Source: CAZONU01 sp965370045
GTDB lineage: Bacteria > Planctomycetota > SZUA-567 > JAKLDR01
Length of the DNA stretch: 64,000 nucleotides
NCBI GenBank assembly: GCA_965370045.1
Contig: CBDUSI010000005.1
Location: forward strand, 1-64,000
Direction: 5' to 3'
In this document: one piece after another, positions 51,745 to 60,370 of the stretch
Layout of the letters: every line of letters begins with the position of its first letter
Numbering within the stretch: position 1 is the first letter of the stretch
Position numbers and translations under genes: made by a program
The notes under the pieces: model-generated
What the model was told of the DNA's origin: nothing
Database searches by the model: none
What the model saw: the letters and a program-made list of their open reading frames with translations, nothing else

Positions 51745-52436
51745 TCGGCCTTCCCCGCTTCGGGCTCCGGCGCGGGCCGCTTCCGGCCCAGCTTGGGCTC
51801 CTGCCCCCTGGCCAGACGTACGATGTTCGAGCGGTGCCGGGCGATGATCGCCAGGGCCAGCACCGCAGCCAGTCCCCAGACCGGCCAGTCCTCGGCCAGC
51901 CGAGCGCGGCGCCAGGAGAGCGCGACGCACAGCCCGGCCACGCCCAGCGCCCCGAACATCGAGGCTATCGACACAAAGCGGGTCAGGAGCAGCGAGACTC
52001 CCCACAAGGCCACACCCCCGGCCAGCGGTATCGGCGCCAGGGCGGCCAACGCACCCGCTCCGGTGGCCACTCCCTTGCCACCCTTGAAGCCCAGGAACAC
52101 CGGCCAGACGTGCCCGGCGAAAGCGCTCACCGCGTAGAGCGGCCCCAGCCCGGAGCGCAGCAGGCTCCCGTCCGGCGCCGAGCCAAGCCCCAGCACCAGC
52201 CAGGCCAGGGGCCCGGCGGCGGCGTATCCCTTGCCCGCGTCCAGCAGCAGGACGCCGACGCCCCACAGCCTGCCGCAGGCCCGGCCAACATTAGTAGCCC
52301 CGATGTTGCCGCTGCCCACCTCGCGGATGTCCACGCCCTTGGTCCGCGCCACCATGTAGCCGAAGGGCAGCGAGCCCAGCAGGTAGGCCGCCAGGCCCCC
52401 TCCCGCGGCCATGAGCAGCGCACCGGTCGCCGGCAT
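51741..52436 (-). CDS. plsY: Glycerol-3-phosphate acyltransferase PlsY
   Basis: This 231-residue integral membrane protein has the PlsY motifs GSGNIGATNVGR near 42, GHVWPVFLGFKGGKGVAT near 108 and RHRSNIVRLARGQEPKLG near 200. It transfers an acyl group from acyl phosphate to glycerol-3-phosphate, starting phospholipid synthesis. The Arg/Pro/Lys-rich C-terminus is an addition. The start overlaps the upstream stop by one base (TGATG). Confidence 0.96.
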   Translation of the reverse strand: MPATGALLMAAGGGLAAYLLGSLPFGYMVARTKGVDIREVGSGNIGATNVGRACGRLWGVGVLLLDAGKGYAAAGPLAWLVLGLGSAPDGSLLRSGLGPLYAVSAFAGHVWPVFLGFKGGKGVATGAGALAALAPIPLAGGVALWGVSLLLTRFVSIASMFGALGVAGLCVALSWRRARLAEDWPVWGLAAVLALAIIARHRSNIVRLARGQEPKLGRKRPAPEPEAGKAE

Positions 52437-53914
52437 CAGCTCTCCGTGGGATCGGGCTCGCCGCGAAGCGCGGCGGCCAGGCGGGGGACCAGTCTGGCCA
52501 GCGAGAAGACCTCGAAGGCCCGCTCGCGGTTGTGGGTCACCAGGCGCGAGGGCCGCACCAGGGCCTCAAGCATACGCTCCACCGCCCAGCGGTTCTCGGT
52601 CAGGAAATGCCCCAGACGCGAGCCGGCGTCCAGCCCCAGGACCATCTCCAGGCGCCAGCGCATGCCGTCCTCGTTGAACTCGTTGGTCACCGGCGCGAAG
52701 ATCGAGGGCTCGGGCTCCGCCAGGTGCGGGAAATCGCAGTCGGCCACCGAGAGCCGCCGGTAGAAATGGTCCATGCGCATCCCGGCGAGCACGAAGTCGT
52801 CCATCACCGGCACCCGTCGGCCGATGGCCACCTTGCCGGCGCACCACGGCTCCAGGAAACCGAAGCCGAAGCCCTCCAGCACCGAGGTGCTCACCGCCGC
52901 CGCGCCGGCGGCGTAGAGCTCGGCGACCCCGAAGCACTCCGCCGACTCCCCGCCCTTCTTCAGGCGGCAGACCGGCCCGACCAGCTCCTCCAGGCCCAGG
53001 CGGGCCTCGAAGTCGTTCTTCTCGATGAACTCGCCGAGGATATCCACGTAACGGCTGAACTTGCTTTCCTCGGGGTGGATGGCCACCAGCAGGCGGAAGG
53101 GACCCTCGGGCTGCAGCGCGTGGGGGATGCCGCCCTGGCCGCTGGCCAACAGGTTAAGCAATCGGGTAAGCAGCAGCGCCTCGCTGATGTTCTTGCGGGG
53201 CACGGCGCGCACCGGGTAAATGAGCAGCTGTTCGCCGGGCTTGACCCAGCCGAGCTTCTCCATCTCCGAGCGTAGCGGGCCGGCCAGCTTCTCTCCGCCG
53301 GCCAGGGACTCGTCAACGGCGTTGGGCAGGTAGCGGATCCGCTGCTGGTCGAGCCCCAGGGCGTAGAGCATGTAGGCGTCGGCGCGGTTGACGGTGAGGT
53401 GCAGGGTGTTGGGGTTCCTGGGGAAGAGCAGGTCGTGGGCGGATATCCCGGCCTCGGCGGCGGCGGCCTTTATCGCCGCGAAGTTGGCCGGCCGGCTGAA
53501 GGCCAGGTCGTGCACCCGGAAGACGAAGCGGACCTTCTTGAAGGCGTCGGCGGCGAGAATCTGCGCGAGGGCCAGGTTGAGCGCGGGGTGCGCGCCGACC
53601 GAGGCGTTCTCCACGATGACCGCCTCGCAGCCGGCCAGCTCGCGGGAGAGGTCCGCGGCCAGCTTCTCGACCAGCTTGCGACGGCTCTCCGGCGCGGTGC
53701 CCGTCCAGGTGCCCAGGGCCATCTCCGGCAGGTCCGTGGCGCTGACCCGTCCGGGGGCCAGGGCCAGCCAGTCGGCGGAGAAGGCCCCGGTCCGGCCCAC
53801 GAAGTGAACCGAAAGCTCCGCGTCGGCGCCGAGCAGCCCCTCGGCGAAGCGACGCATAACCATCTCCACGCCGCTCTGCGCCCCTATAGAGTAGTGCAGC
53901 CAGCCGAGCCTCAT
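52436..53914 (-). CDS. GT4-like glycosyltransferase
   Basis: This 492-residue protein has a GT-B layout. The N-terminal half contains YSIGAQSGVEMVMRRFAEGL and HDLAFSRPANFAAIK; the C-terminal half has LIYPVRAVPRKNISEALLL and the donor-binding VSTSVLEGFGFGFLEP, with Glu as in GT4 family proteins. It probably uses a nucleotide sugar. Because it precedes plsY and gpsA, a glycolipid product is plausible. The gene starts 2 bases after the ThcOx stop. Confidence 0.82.
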   Translation of the reverse strand: MRLGWLHYSIGAQSGVEMVMRRFAEGLLGADAELSVHFVGRTGAFSADWLALAPGRVSATDLPEMALGTWTGTAPESRRKLVEKLAADLSRELAGCEAVIVENASVGAHPALNLALAQILAADAFKKVRFVFRVHDLAFSRPANFAAIKAAAAEAGISAHDLLFPRNPNTLHLTVNRADAYMLYALGLDQQRIRYLPNAVDESLAGGEKLAGPLRSEMEKLGWVKPGEQLLIYPVRAVPRKNISEALLLTRLLNLLASGQGGIPHALQPEGPFRLLVAIHPEESKFSRYVDILGEFIEKNDFEARLGLEELVGPVCRLKKGGESAECFGVAELYAAGAAAVSTSVLEGFGFGFLEPWCAGKVAIGRRVPVMDDFVLAGMRMDHFYRRLSVADCDFPHLAEPEPSIFAPVTNEFNEDGMRWRLEMVLGLDAGSRLGHFLTENRWAVERMLEALVRPSRLVTHNRERAFEVFSLARLVPRLAAALRGEPDPTES

Positions 53915-53916
53915 TG

Positions 53917-54618
53917 TCAGCCTCCCCGGGGTTTGCCCACTGCAATCATGTAGACGGGCACCTCGTCGACCCCGTCGAGTACCAGGACTTCATTGATCGC
54001 CGAATCGCAGAATGCGCCGATGCCGCAGGAGGCCAGCCCCAGCCCCTGGGCGGCCAGCATGATGTTCTCGCCGACGTGCCCGGCGTCCAGGTAGAAGTAA
54101 CGCCAGGAACGCTCCTCGTAGCGCCACACCGAGCGCTGGGGATGCGCACTCAGCACGAAAATGACCGCGCTGCGGGCCATGAACTTCTGTTCCGCGGAAG
54201 CGGCGGCCAGGGCCGTCATGGCCTCGCCGCGCAGCACCGGCTTGAGCAGGTGGCCGTCGGGCTGGTAAACGTAAACCCCGGCCGCCGGCTCCGGACCGGG
54301 CAGCACCGCGCAGAGGTCCAGCGCGTAGAGCGCCCCGGCGCTGGGCGCGGCGCGCAGCTGGTGTCCGCCCTTGACGGCGGTGACGCCCTGCGCGGCCCAG
54401 CAGAGCGCGCCCAACTCGTCAAGGGACAGGGCCTCGCCGGTGTAGCGGCGCCCGCTGCGCCGGGCGGCCAGCACCTTCCACAGGCCGGCGCCGGCGCCGG
54501 TCACCTCGGGAAGGCCGACGGGCGCGACGTCCGGCCCGACCGGCTCCAGCACCGGCGAAGAGAAACCCTCCGATGCAGAGTACGACGTTTCCCGCTGGAA
54601 CTGCTCGCCGATTCCCAC
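53917..54618 (-). CDS. SagB/ThcOx-type nitroreductase-fold oxidase
   Basis: This 233-residue protein has the FMN-dependent SagB/ThcOx features: GEQFQRETSYSASEGF at the start, LDELGALCWAAQGVT near 65, LRAAPSAGALYALDLCAVLP near 88 and GHVGENIMLAAQGLGLASCGIGAF near 175. Relatives oxidise azolines in peptide natural products or act in cofactor pathways; no precursor peptide or cyclodehydratase gene was seen. I take GTG 54618 as the start because the upstream TTG is part of the -35 box. It heads the glycosyltransferase-plsY-gpsA run. Confidence 0.85.
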   Translation of the reverse strand: MGIGEQFQRETSYSASEGFSSPVLEPVGPDVAPVGLPEVTGAGAGLWKVLAARRSGRRYTGEALSLDELGALCWAAQGVTAVKGGHQLRAAPSAGALYALDLCAVLPGPEPAAGVYVYQPDGHLLKPVLRGEAMTALAAASAEQKFMARSAVIFVLSAHPQRSVWRYEERSWRYFYLDAGHVGENIMLAAQGLGLASCGIGAFCDSAINEVLVLDGVDEVPVYMIAVGKPRGG

Positions 54619-54625
54619 GACGGGG

Positions 54626-54654
54626 AGTATAGACCGCCCGCGAGGGTCAGTCAA
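54626..54654 (-). promoter_or_regulatory. Promoter of ThcOx operon, possibly leaderless
   Basis: On the minus strand TTGACT (54649-54654) and TATACT (54626-54631) are 17 bp apart. The GTG start lies 7 bases past the -10, so transcription would begin at or next to the start codon. Confidence 0.55.
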
Positions 54655-54696
54655 GGGGGGACATGCCCCCTCTGTCGAAGCGTCCCTGCTGAAAGG

Positions 54697-55188
54697 CTAC
54701 TTGGCGGGCTTGATCACCAGCCGATCGATGCTCATCCCCTTCTCGGCGGCGCTGATCTCGATCTTGACCGGCCCGTCCTTGCTCACGGTGATCTTCACCG
54801 CCCGGGTGGGACTGAGCTTGGCCTCTTCCTGGGGGTAGATGCGCTCGTCGGCGCCGGCGGCGGTCAGGTAGAAGGCGTCCTGGCCGGCGTCGGGCGCCAG
54901 GGCGTAGACGGTGATCTCGTAGTTGCCCTTCTTGAGATTCACGGTCGTCTTCGCGCTGGCGGTCTCCAGATGAAAGAGAACCGCCTTGCCACCACCGGCC
55001 CCGGAGAGGGCCCTGACCTTGGCGTCCTTGAGCGTGAAATTCTCCACCTCCAGGACGATCTGGCCGACGATGGGCTTGGTTGTCTTTGTCGGCTTGGCAG
55101 GCTTGGCCGAATTCTCGGCGGTCGGCGCGCAGCCGATGGCCAGCAAAGCGGCGGCGGCGACCAGCAGGCAGGTCAGCGTCTTATTCAT
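54697..55188 (-). CDS. Small lipoprotein with beta-sandwich (CBM-like) domain
   Basis: This 163-residue protein starts at MNKTLTCLL after GGGGG and carries the lipobox LAIGC. The body (about 45-163) is beta-rich, with LEVENFTLKDAKVRALSG, TVNLKKGNYEITVYALAPD and ISAAEKGMSIDRLVIKPAK, the layout of carbohydrate-binding-module-like lectins. Function unknown. It is close to the peptidase-AAC(3) gene on the same strand (61 bases). Confidence 0.72.
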   Translation of the reverse strand: MNKTLTCLLVAAAALLAIGCAPTAENSAKPAKPTKTTKPIVGQIVLEVENFTLKDAKVRALSGAGGGKAVLFHLETASAKTTVNLKKGNYEITVYALAPDAGQDAFYLTAAGADERIYPQEEAKLSPTRAVKITVSKDGPVKIEISAAEKGMSIDRLVIKPAK

Positions 55189-55249
55189 AAAGCACCCCCT
55201 TCTACGAGGCGGCGCATGGGAACTCACGCGCCAGCGACTTCAGCGCAGT

Positions 55250-57910
55250 CTAGCGCCGCGCCCCCCCGCCCGCAAGGGGCCGCGGTCTGACCTTGCAGTT
55301 GGGGCAGAACTTCCTCAAGTTCGCGCGGCGCGCCTTCCAGACCTCGATGGCACGCACCAGCGTCGCGCCGGCGTTGCCGACCTTCCCGTGGCGCTGGAGC
55401 TTCCTGCGGTCGAGGATCGCGTCGATGCCCCCGGGCGCCGGGCAGCGGCCGTCCCGCCAGAGCATGGCCGGCACGCGGCGGACCTCGCCGTCGGCGCCCA
55501 CCACCCGACCGGCGCCGCCGAACTGGTCGAGGCAGCTCCCGCCCATGGACATCTCGGCCACGTGGCCGGCGGTGCTGGAGCCGTGGCCCACGCCCAGCGA
55601 GAGGATGTACCCGCCTCCGTGGATCAGCCGGCCGATGGGCGACTCCCGGTCCCAGATGCCCTTCTCGACGTGGTCCCGGCACCATTCCGCTGCCTTGGCG
55701 CCGATAGCCGCGGCCGGGTGGCTGGGGTGCGCGCTGCGCACCGCGTCGGGCCGCCGCCACGCCGCGTCGGGTATGGCCCCGTTCTTGGTGGGCGTGGCCA
55801 GGGGATTGTAGACCTCCGCCTCGCCGTGGTTGAACGACGGGAACATCAGCGTGCCGCGCTTGCCGACCGCCGCCAGCAGCGCCTCGACCACCGTCGCGGC
55901 GCCGCCGGCCACGTGCCCGACCAGCGACATGGCGCTGTGGACCATCACGTCCATCCCCTGCCGGACGCCCAGGCGCCTGAAGTCGCGCACCAGCCGCGCC
56001 CTGGTAATCATCTCCCGCGGCTCGGTGATTTCGACGTAGCCCAGTTCTTCCAGCGCGTCGAAATAGCGGACCACGTTTTCGAGCGGGACATCCCTGCGGC
56101 GCTCGGCATTCGCCAGCTCGGCGATCCCGGCGATGCTGCGCTTCCCGTCGGCCCAGTAAACCGCCCAGGAGTGAACGCCCGACCCCAAGAGACGCTCGGC
56201 GAGTTCCGGGTGGACGTTCTCCGGGGTGGGCGTCAGGAAGGCCGTTCGCCGGGGGACCCGTCGGGCCTTCCCGCGCGCGGCCGGACGCGGACGCGCCTTG
56301 ACTTTCCCGGCGGCCTCGGCCAGGCGGCGCTCACAGTCGGCGAAACGCCGCAGCACCTCGCAGCGCTCACCGCCCCACAGCCAGCGCCCCAGGCGCGAGA
56401 GGTCCTCGGCGTGCCGCGCGCGAAGGAACTCGACCTCCCCCCGCTTCGGCCCGCGGCCCAGCCCGTGTATCTCGGCGAGGGCCTTCTCGGTCCGCCACTC
56501 GGCCAACTCCAGGGCCTCGGGGGTGGCCGCGTTCGCAAGGTAGTAGAGGTAGCCGGCCATGGCCCCGGCGATCGTCGCCAGCCCCCGAGGATGCAGCCGC
56601 TTGGCGGTGTCGCCGGAACTGTGATAACCCGGATACTTGCCGGTCCAGATCCATGGACAGGGGAAGCCATAGCGAGGGTCGCCGATCAGCGTGTCCTCCG
56701 TGGACATGAACTTCTTGGCGGCAAAGCGATAGCCGGGCCGGCCGGCGCGGAGCGCGGAGCGCAGCACGGCCTCGCCGACGTCATTGGTGAAGCAGGCCGA
56801 GGACGGCACTGTCGAGTGCCAGGATATCTCCCCGCCGCATATCTCCGGCCGCAGTCCGACCGAGTCGATGCACACCCCGGCCAGCGGCTTCTGATAGCGC
56901 CGCCTGCTGTCGAGATATCCGAAGAACCCGTAGCACTCGTAGGCCCCCACCAGGCGCACAGTCCGCCGCGGGCGGCGCAGCTTGCCCTCGGCAATCAACC
57001 CCTCGATGAGGCGCGCGGCCTCGACGCAGACCGCCAGTCCCGAGGCGTTGTCCACCGCGCCGGGCTCCGAGCTGTGGGCGATGGCCCAGACTTCGCTCTG
57101 GGGGTCGTCGCGCCCAAGGACCAGCCCGCTGGTTATCTCCTGCTCGCCGTTGTAGTAGCGGACCTCGACGTCCGCGCGAACCTTGATGCTGCCGTGCTTC
57201 CCGATCAGCTTGCGGAGCCTTGCCCCCTCCCGCCCGGAGATGGCCAGACCCACCGGGCGCGCGGCAGCCTCGCCGGCCCTGAGCGAACCCCATCCGAACT
57301 TGGCCCAGATCACTTCCCGGGGCAAGCCCGCCACCGGCGCGTCGGTGATGATGCCCGCGGCGCCCTTCTCGAACCAGGGCTGCGGCCCGGTGGATGCGGC
57401 TCCTCCGCGATAGGGATAGGGATAGGGCAGCAGGCGCGTGAGCACCATCTTGCCGGCGAGCGCGCGCTTGCCCAGGCGGGCAAGCTCCTCCTCCGAGTCG
57501 ATCACCACCAGCTCGTAGGTGCCCCCGCCCCGCGGGGTGCTTCCGGAGAACTGCGCCACGTGGAAGGGATTGTCCCGGTAGTCGAGCAGCTTGCGGCGCA
57601 CCGGGCTGACGATGTCCACCCGGGCGCGGACGACGTCCCAGGCTTCCTGCAATATCCACCCGCCGCTGCCCACCGGGCCGCCAGTGGGAATGCTCTCGAC
57701 CTCCGCGCGGGCGCCCGCGGCACGGAAGGCGCGGGCCAGAGTTCGGCTGGTCTTGCGAAAACCGTCGAAGGAGTTCCAGCGGTCGGTGCTGACTATCCGC
57801 CGGACCAGGTCGATCATCCCCCGGCCGGATGCCCGGCGGCAGAGGCGCGGCACCTCCTCGCGGCAGAACTTCCTCAACGACTCGGGTGCGCGGGGCTTGC
57901 GGGCGCTCAA
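55250..57910 (-). CDS. M28 metallopeptidase fused to winged-helix-like and AAC(3)-like domains
   Basis: This 886-residue protein starts at a TTG behind GGGGAGGAG. Domain 1 (about 1-540) is M28-like with an inserted PA-type domain. It holds the zinc and catalytic residues HSSEPGAVDNASG, GAYECYGFFGY, CIDSVG and YHSSGDT in order. Residues about 560-640 (DGKRSIAGIAELANAERRR and the following NVVRYFDALEELGYVEI) look like a winged helix. The last 240 have the aminoglycoside-acetyltransferase AAC(3)/YokD pattern: HSAMSLVGHVAGGAATVVEA, GTLMFPSFNHGE, RSAHPSHPAAAIG and LGVGHGSSTAGHVAEM. No signal peptide was seen. A three-step enzyme on aminoacyl or amino-sugar conjugates is possible. The acceptor is unknown. 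Confidence 0.82.
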   Translation of the reverse strand: MSARKPRAPESLRKFCREEVPRLCRRASGRGMIDLVRRIVSTDRWNSFDGFRKTSRTLARAFRAAGARAEVESIPTGGPVGSGGWILQEAWDVVRARVDIVSPVRRKLLDYRDNPFHVAQFSGSTPRGGGTYELVVIDSEEELARLGKRALAGKMVLTRLLPYPYPYRGGAASTGPQPWFEKGAAGIITDAPVAGLPREVIWAKFGWGSLRAGEAAARPVGLAISGREGARLRKLIGKHGSIKVRADVEVRYYNGEQEITSGLVLGRDDPQSEVWAIAHSSEPGAVDNASGLAVCVEAARLIEGLIAEGKLRRPRRTVRLVGAYECYGFFGYLDSRRRYQKPLAGVCIDSVGLRPEICGGEISWHSTVPSSACFTNDVGEAVLRSALRAGRPGYRFAAKKFMSTEDTLIGDPRYGFPCPWIWTGKYPGYHSSGDTAKRLHPRGLATIAGAMAGYLYYLANAATPEALELAEWRTEKALAEIHGLGRGPKRGEVEFLRARHAEDLSRLGRWLWGGERCEVLRRFADCERRLAEAAGKVKARPRPAARGKARRVPRRTAFLTPTPENVHPELAERLLGSGVHSWAVYWADGKRSIAGIAELANAERRRDVPLENVVRYFDALEELGYVEITEPREMITRARLVRDFRRLGVRQGMDVMVHSAMSLVGHVAGGAATVVEALLAAVGKRGTLMFPSFNHGEAEVYNPLATPTKNGAIPDAAWRRPDAVRSAHPSHPAAAIGAKAAEWCRDHVEKGIWDRESPIGRLIHGGGYILSLGVGHGSSTAGHVAEMSMGGSCLDQFGGAGRVVGADGEVRRVPAMLWRDGRCPAPGGIDAILDRRKLQRHGKVGNAGATLVRAIEVWKARRANLRKFCPNCKVRPRPLAGGGARR

Positions 57911-57956
57911 TGCTGTTCTCCTCCCCAGGTGCACCACTGCAGGACCGGGCTCCGCG

Positions 57957-57986
57957 ATTATAGCCGATGCTCGCACGCAGTGGCAA
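57957..57986 (-). promoter_or_regulatory. Promoter of peptidase-AAC(3) fusion gene
   Basis: On the minus strand TTGCCA (57981-57986) and a perfect TATAAT (57957-57962) are 18 bp apart, 46 bp before the TTG start. Confidence 0.6.
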
Positions 57987-58135
57987 CTCCGGGCACCCCC
58001 AAGGTAATACACCCGACTGAGAGAAGCCTTCGTGTTTTCAGCCTATCCCCTTGAGAGGACCTATCTCAGGGGCGCGTAATAGACTGACTACCAGGCACAT
58101 ACGCCGCACGAGGGGCCCGCTCCGGGTGTCGCAAC

Positions 58136-58166
58136 TTGCTGCCCCCCCGGGCCCGGCGGCTATTAC
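58136..58166 (+). promoter_or_regulatory. Candidate promoter of the copper operon
   Basis: TTGCTG (58136-58141) and TATTAC (58161-58166) have a long 19-bp spacer. Long spacers are typical of metal-regulated promoters, but the match is weak. Confidence 0.3.
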
Positions 58167-58183
58167 TTCCGGAGGGAAGGGAA

Positions 58184-58198
58184 TACCCCTCCCCGGTA
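58184..58198 (+). promoter_or_regulatory. CsoR-like operator candidate
   Basis: TACCCCTCCCCGGTA is an imperfect inverted repeat (TACC and GGTA arms, C-rich centre), like the C/G-rich CsoR boxes. It lies between the promoter candidate and csoR, where the repressor would block transcription. Confidence 0.45.
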
Positions 58199-58256
58199 CC
58201 AGGTTGCAGAGGTGAACAAGGGAGATGGGTGAAGTCAGAAGCAGGAGAGCCGGACA

Positions 58257-58544
58257 ATGATTACAGCAGAGATCACCACCAACACCCACAAGCGTCTCGA
58301 CAAGATTGCGGGGCAGGTGCGTGGCGTCCGCAAGATGATCGATGAGGGGCGCTACTGCATAGACATACTCAACCAGATCGAGGCGGTGCGCTCGGCCCTC
58401 GGCGCGGTGAACAAGATCATACTCAGGAATCACATAGAAACCTGCGTGGCCAGCGCCCTGCGGAGCAAGGGGCGGAGTGATCGCAAGCAGAAGATCGATG
58501 AGCTCATGAACGTCTACGGGCGGCTCTCCGGAGGCCGGCTGTGA
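58257..58544 (+). CDS. csoR: CsoR-family copper-sensing repressor
   Basis: This 95-residue all-helical protein of the CsoR/RcnR family has the expected core RLDKIAGQVRGVRKMIDEGRYC. The metal ligands Cys34, His59 and Cys63 have the 25- and 4-residue spacing of Cu(I)-type CsoR. It would release DNA when copper binds. It precedes the efflux genes directly, so it probably represses them and itself. Nickel or formaldehyde sensing is less likely given the ligand set. Confidence 0.9.
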   Translation: MITAEITTNTHKRLDKIAGQVRGVRKMIDEGRYCIDILNQIEAVRSALGAVNKIILRNHIETCVASALRSKGRSDRKQKIDELMNVYGRLSGGRL

Positions 58545-58561
58545 AGCGCCGGGAGATGATT

Positions 58562-59989
58562 ATGAAACGTTCGCTCTTCGCCCTGAGCCTGCTGGCCGCC
58601 GCGGCCGCGGGATGCGCGCCCCGGGAAAGCGGACCCGGCTCCGCCCCCCGCGACGTCCCGGCCGCTCCGCGCTCGCGCATAGTCGGCTTCCAGATCGACG
58701 AGCCGCCGGACCTCAAGCTAAGTGACAGATCGAGCCTCAACGAGTATCTGGCCTATGCCGCGCTGCGCAACCCCGGACTGAAAGCCGCCTTCTACCGCTG
58801 GCAGGCGGCGCTGGCGCGCGGAACGCAAGCCCGGAGCCTTCCTGATCCACAAGTCAGGTTCGGCTACTTCATCCGCCAGGTTGAAACCCGTGTCGGGGCC
58901 CAGCGCAGCAAGCTGGGCGTCTCGCAGATGATCCCCTGGCCCGGCAAGCTGGTGCTCGCCGGACAGGTCGCGGAGAAGGCCGCCGCCGCGGCCCGCCAGC
59001 GATACGAAGCCGCCAAGCTGCGACTCTTCTATAGAGTGAAGAACGCCTATTACGAGTACTACTATCTGGCGAAGGCCATTGAGGTTACCAAGGCAAACGT
59101 TGATCTCGTCAAGTATCTCGAACAGGTCGCACGCACCAAGTACAAGGCCGGCGCCGCCAAGCACCCGGACGTCATCAGGGCGCAGGTGGAGCTCGGCAAG
59201 CTCGAGGACCGCTGGAAGTCCCTCCGTGACCTGCGTTCTCCGCTGGTGGCCCAGCTTAATGCGGCGCTGGATCGCCCGGCGGAAGCTGAGCTCCCCTGGC
59301 CCAAAGCGCCGCCGCCCAGGGCACGATTGAATGCCAGGGACGCTCAGGTCCTTGCCGAGGTGAAGACCGCCAACCCCGAACTCGCCGCCCTGGACGCCGA
59401 AATCGAGCGGGCCGGCAAGGCCGTCAGGCTCGCCCGGCAGAGCTACTTCCCCAACTTCATGGTCGGCGTGGACTACGTCTTCACCGATGACCCCGATGGC
59501 CCCATGCCGACCGAGGACCGCGGCAAGGACCCGGTGATGGTCGGCGTGGGCATAACCCTGCCCCTCTGGCTGGGCAAGAAGCGGGCGGCGGTGCGCGAAG
59601 CACGGGCGCGGTTGCTGGCCACGGGGTTCTCGCGGCGAAACCGCGAGAACGTGCTGCTGGCCCGCGTCAAGAGAGTGCTCTTCGGGGTGCGAGACGCCGA
59701 GCGCAAGATAGATCTTTACGCAGAGGTGCTGATCCCCAAGGCCAAGCAGGCCCTGGGCGCCACGGAGACGGCTTTCAAGGCCGGCAAAGTCGATTTTCTC
59801 AACCTGATTGACGCGCAGCGCGTCCTGCTCGAATTCCAGCTCTCTCACGAACGCGCGCTGAGCCGCCACGCCCAGCGGGTCGGAGAGCTGGAGATGCTGG
59901 TCGGCAAGGCCGTGCCGCTGAAAAGGCTCCCGGGACCGTCCCGGAAGGCTGAGAAGGCGGACACCGATGTGAAGAAGGAAACCAAGTGA
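58562..59989 (+). CDS. cusC: Outer membrane efflux factor, CusC/TolC family lipoprotein
   Basis: This 475-residue protein starts at MKRSLFALSL, because GGGAG is placed there; a GTG 21 bases upstream overlaps the csoR stop. A lipobox-like AAAGC lies near 16. Long helices and the family pattern (FYRWQAALARGTQARSLPDP, then QMIPWPGKLVLAG) give the outer-membrane efflux protein fold. It forms the exit duct for the CusBA pump. Confidence 0.88.
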   Translation: MKRSLFALSLLAAAAAGCAPRESGPGSAPRDVPAAPRSRIVGFQIDEPPDLKLSDRSSLNEYLAYAALRNPGLKAAFYRWQAALARGTQARSLPDPQVRFGYFIRQVETRVGAQRSKLGVSQMIPWPGKLVLAGQVAEKAAAAARQRYEAAKLRLFYRVKNAYYEYYYLAKAIEVTKANVDLVKYLEQVARTKYKAGAAKHPDVIRAQVELGKLEDRWKSLRDLRSPLVAQLNAALDRPAEAELPWPKAPPPRARLNARDAQVLAEVKTANPELAALDAEIERAGKAVRLARQSYFPNFMVGVDYVFTDDPDGPMPTEDRGKDPVMVGVGITLPLWLGKKRAAVREARARLLATGFSRRNRENVLLARVKRVLFGVRDAERKIDLYAEVLIPKAKQALGATETAFKAGKVDFLNLIDAQRVLLEFQLSHERALSRHAQRVGELEMLVGKAVPLKRLPGPSRKAEKADTDVKKETK

Positions 59990-60003
59990 CGGGGAGAACG
60001 ATC

Positions 60004-60342
60004 ATGAAGAAAGCAATCAGTTCAGCACTCGCCGCGGCTGCGGTCGCGCTCCTGCTGGCCGGCTGCGGCGGTGATGAGGACAAGAAGACCGGGAAGAAGG
60101 ACAAGGACACGGCGGCCAAGGTCGACCTCAGCAAGATCGCCCAGAAGACCTGCCCGGTGATGAAGGGCGGGAAGCTCGACGCCAAGCTGTTCGCGGACCA
60201 CAAGGGCCGCCGTGTCTATTTTTGCTGCGAGGGCTGCATCGGCGAGTTCAAGAAGGACCCCGAGAAGTACATCAAGATCGTGGACGAGGAGATCGCCAAG
60301 GACAAGGCCGGCGGGGACGACCACGCGGGACACAAGCACTAG
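60004..60342 (+). CDS. Small metal-binding lipoprotein (YHS-like)
   Basis: This 112-residue protein starts at MKKAISSAL (GGGGAG upstream) with the lipobox LLAGC. Residues about 45-95 resemble YHS/TRASH domains: KTCPVMKGGKLDAKLFADHK and RRVYFCCEGCIGEFKK, with four cysteines and the typical aromatic. The end DDHAGHKH is histidine-rich. It is likely a periplasmic copper carrier for CusC/CusB. Its stop TAG belongs to a REP-like repeat. Confidence 0.85.
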   Translation: MKKAISSALAAAAVALLLAGCGGDEDKKTGKKDKDTAAKVDLSKIAQKTCPVMKGGKLDAKLFADHKGRRVYFCCEGCIGEFKKDPEKYIKIVDEEIAKDKAGGDDHAGHKH

Positions 60343-60353
60343 CAGGCCGTTGG
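60341..60353 (+). repeat. REP-like core, copy 3
   Basis: AGCAGGCCGTTGG, the reverse complement of the core at 36961-36973. With the preceding T it gives the stop codon TAG of the YHS lipoprotein. Only one arm is present. Confidence 0.55.
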
Positions 60354-60370
60354 TTGAGGAGGGTGAGGCT

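Noticed and set aside
54619..54654. TTG start for the ThcOx gene
   Set aside because: It belongs to the TTGACT of the -35 box; the GTG at 54618 gives the family N-terminus.
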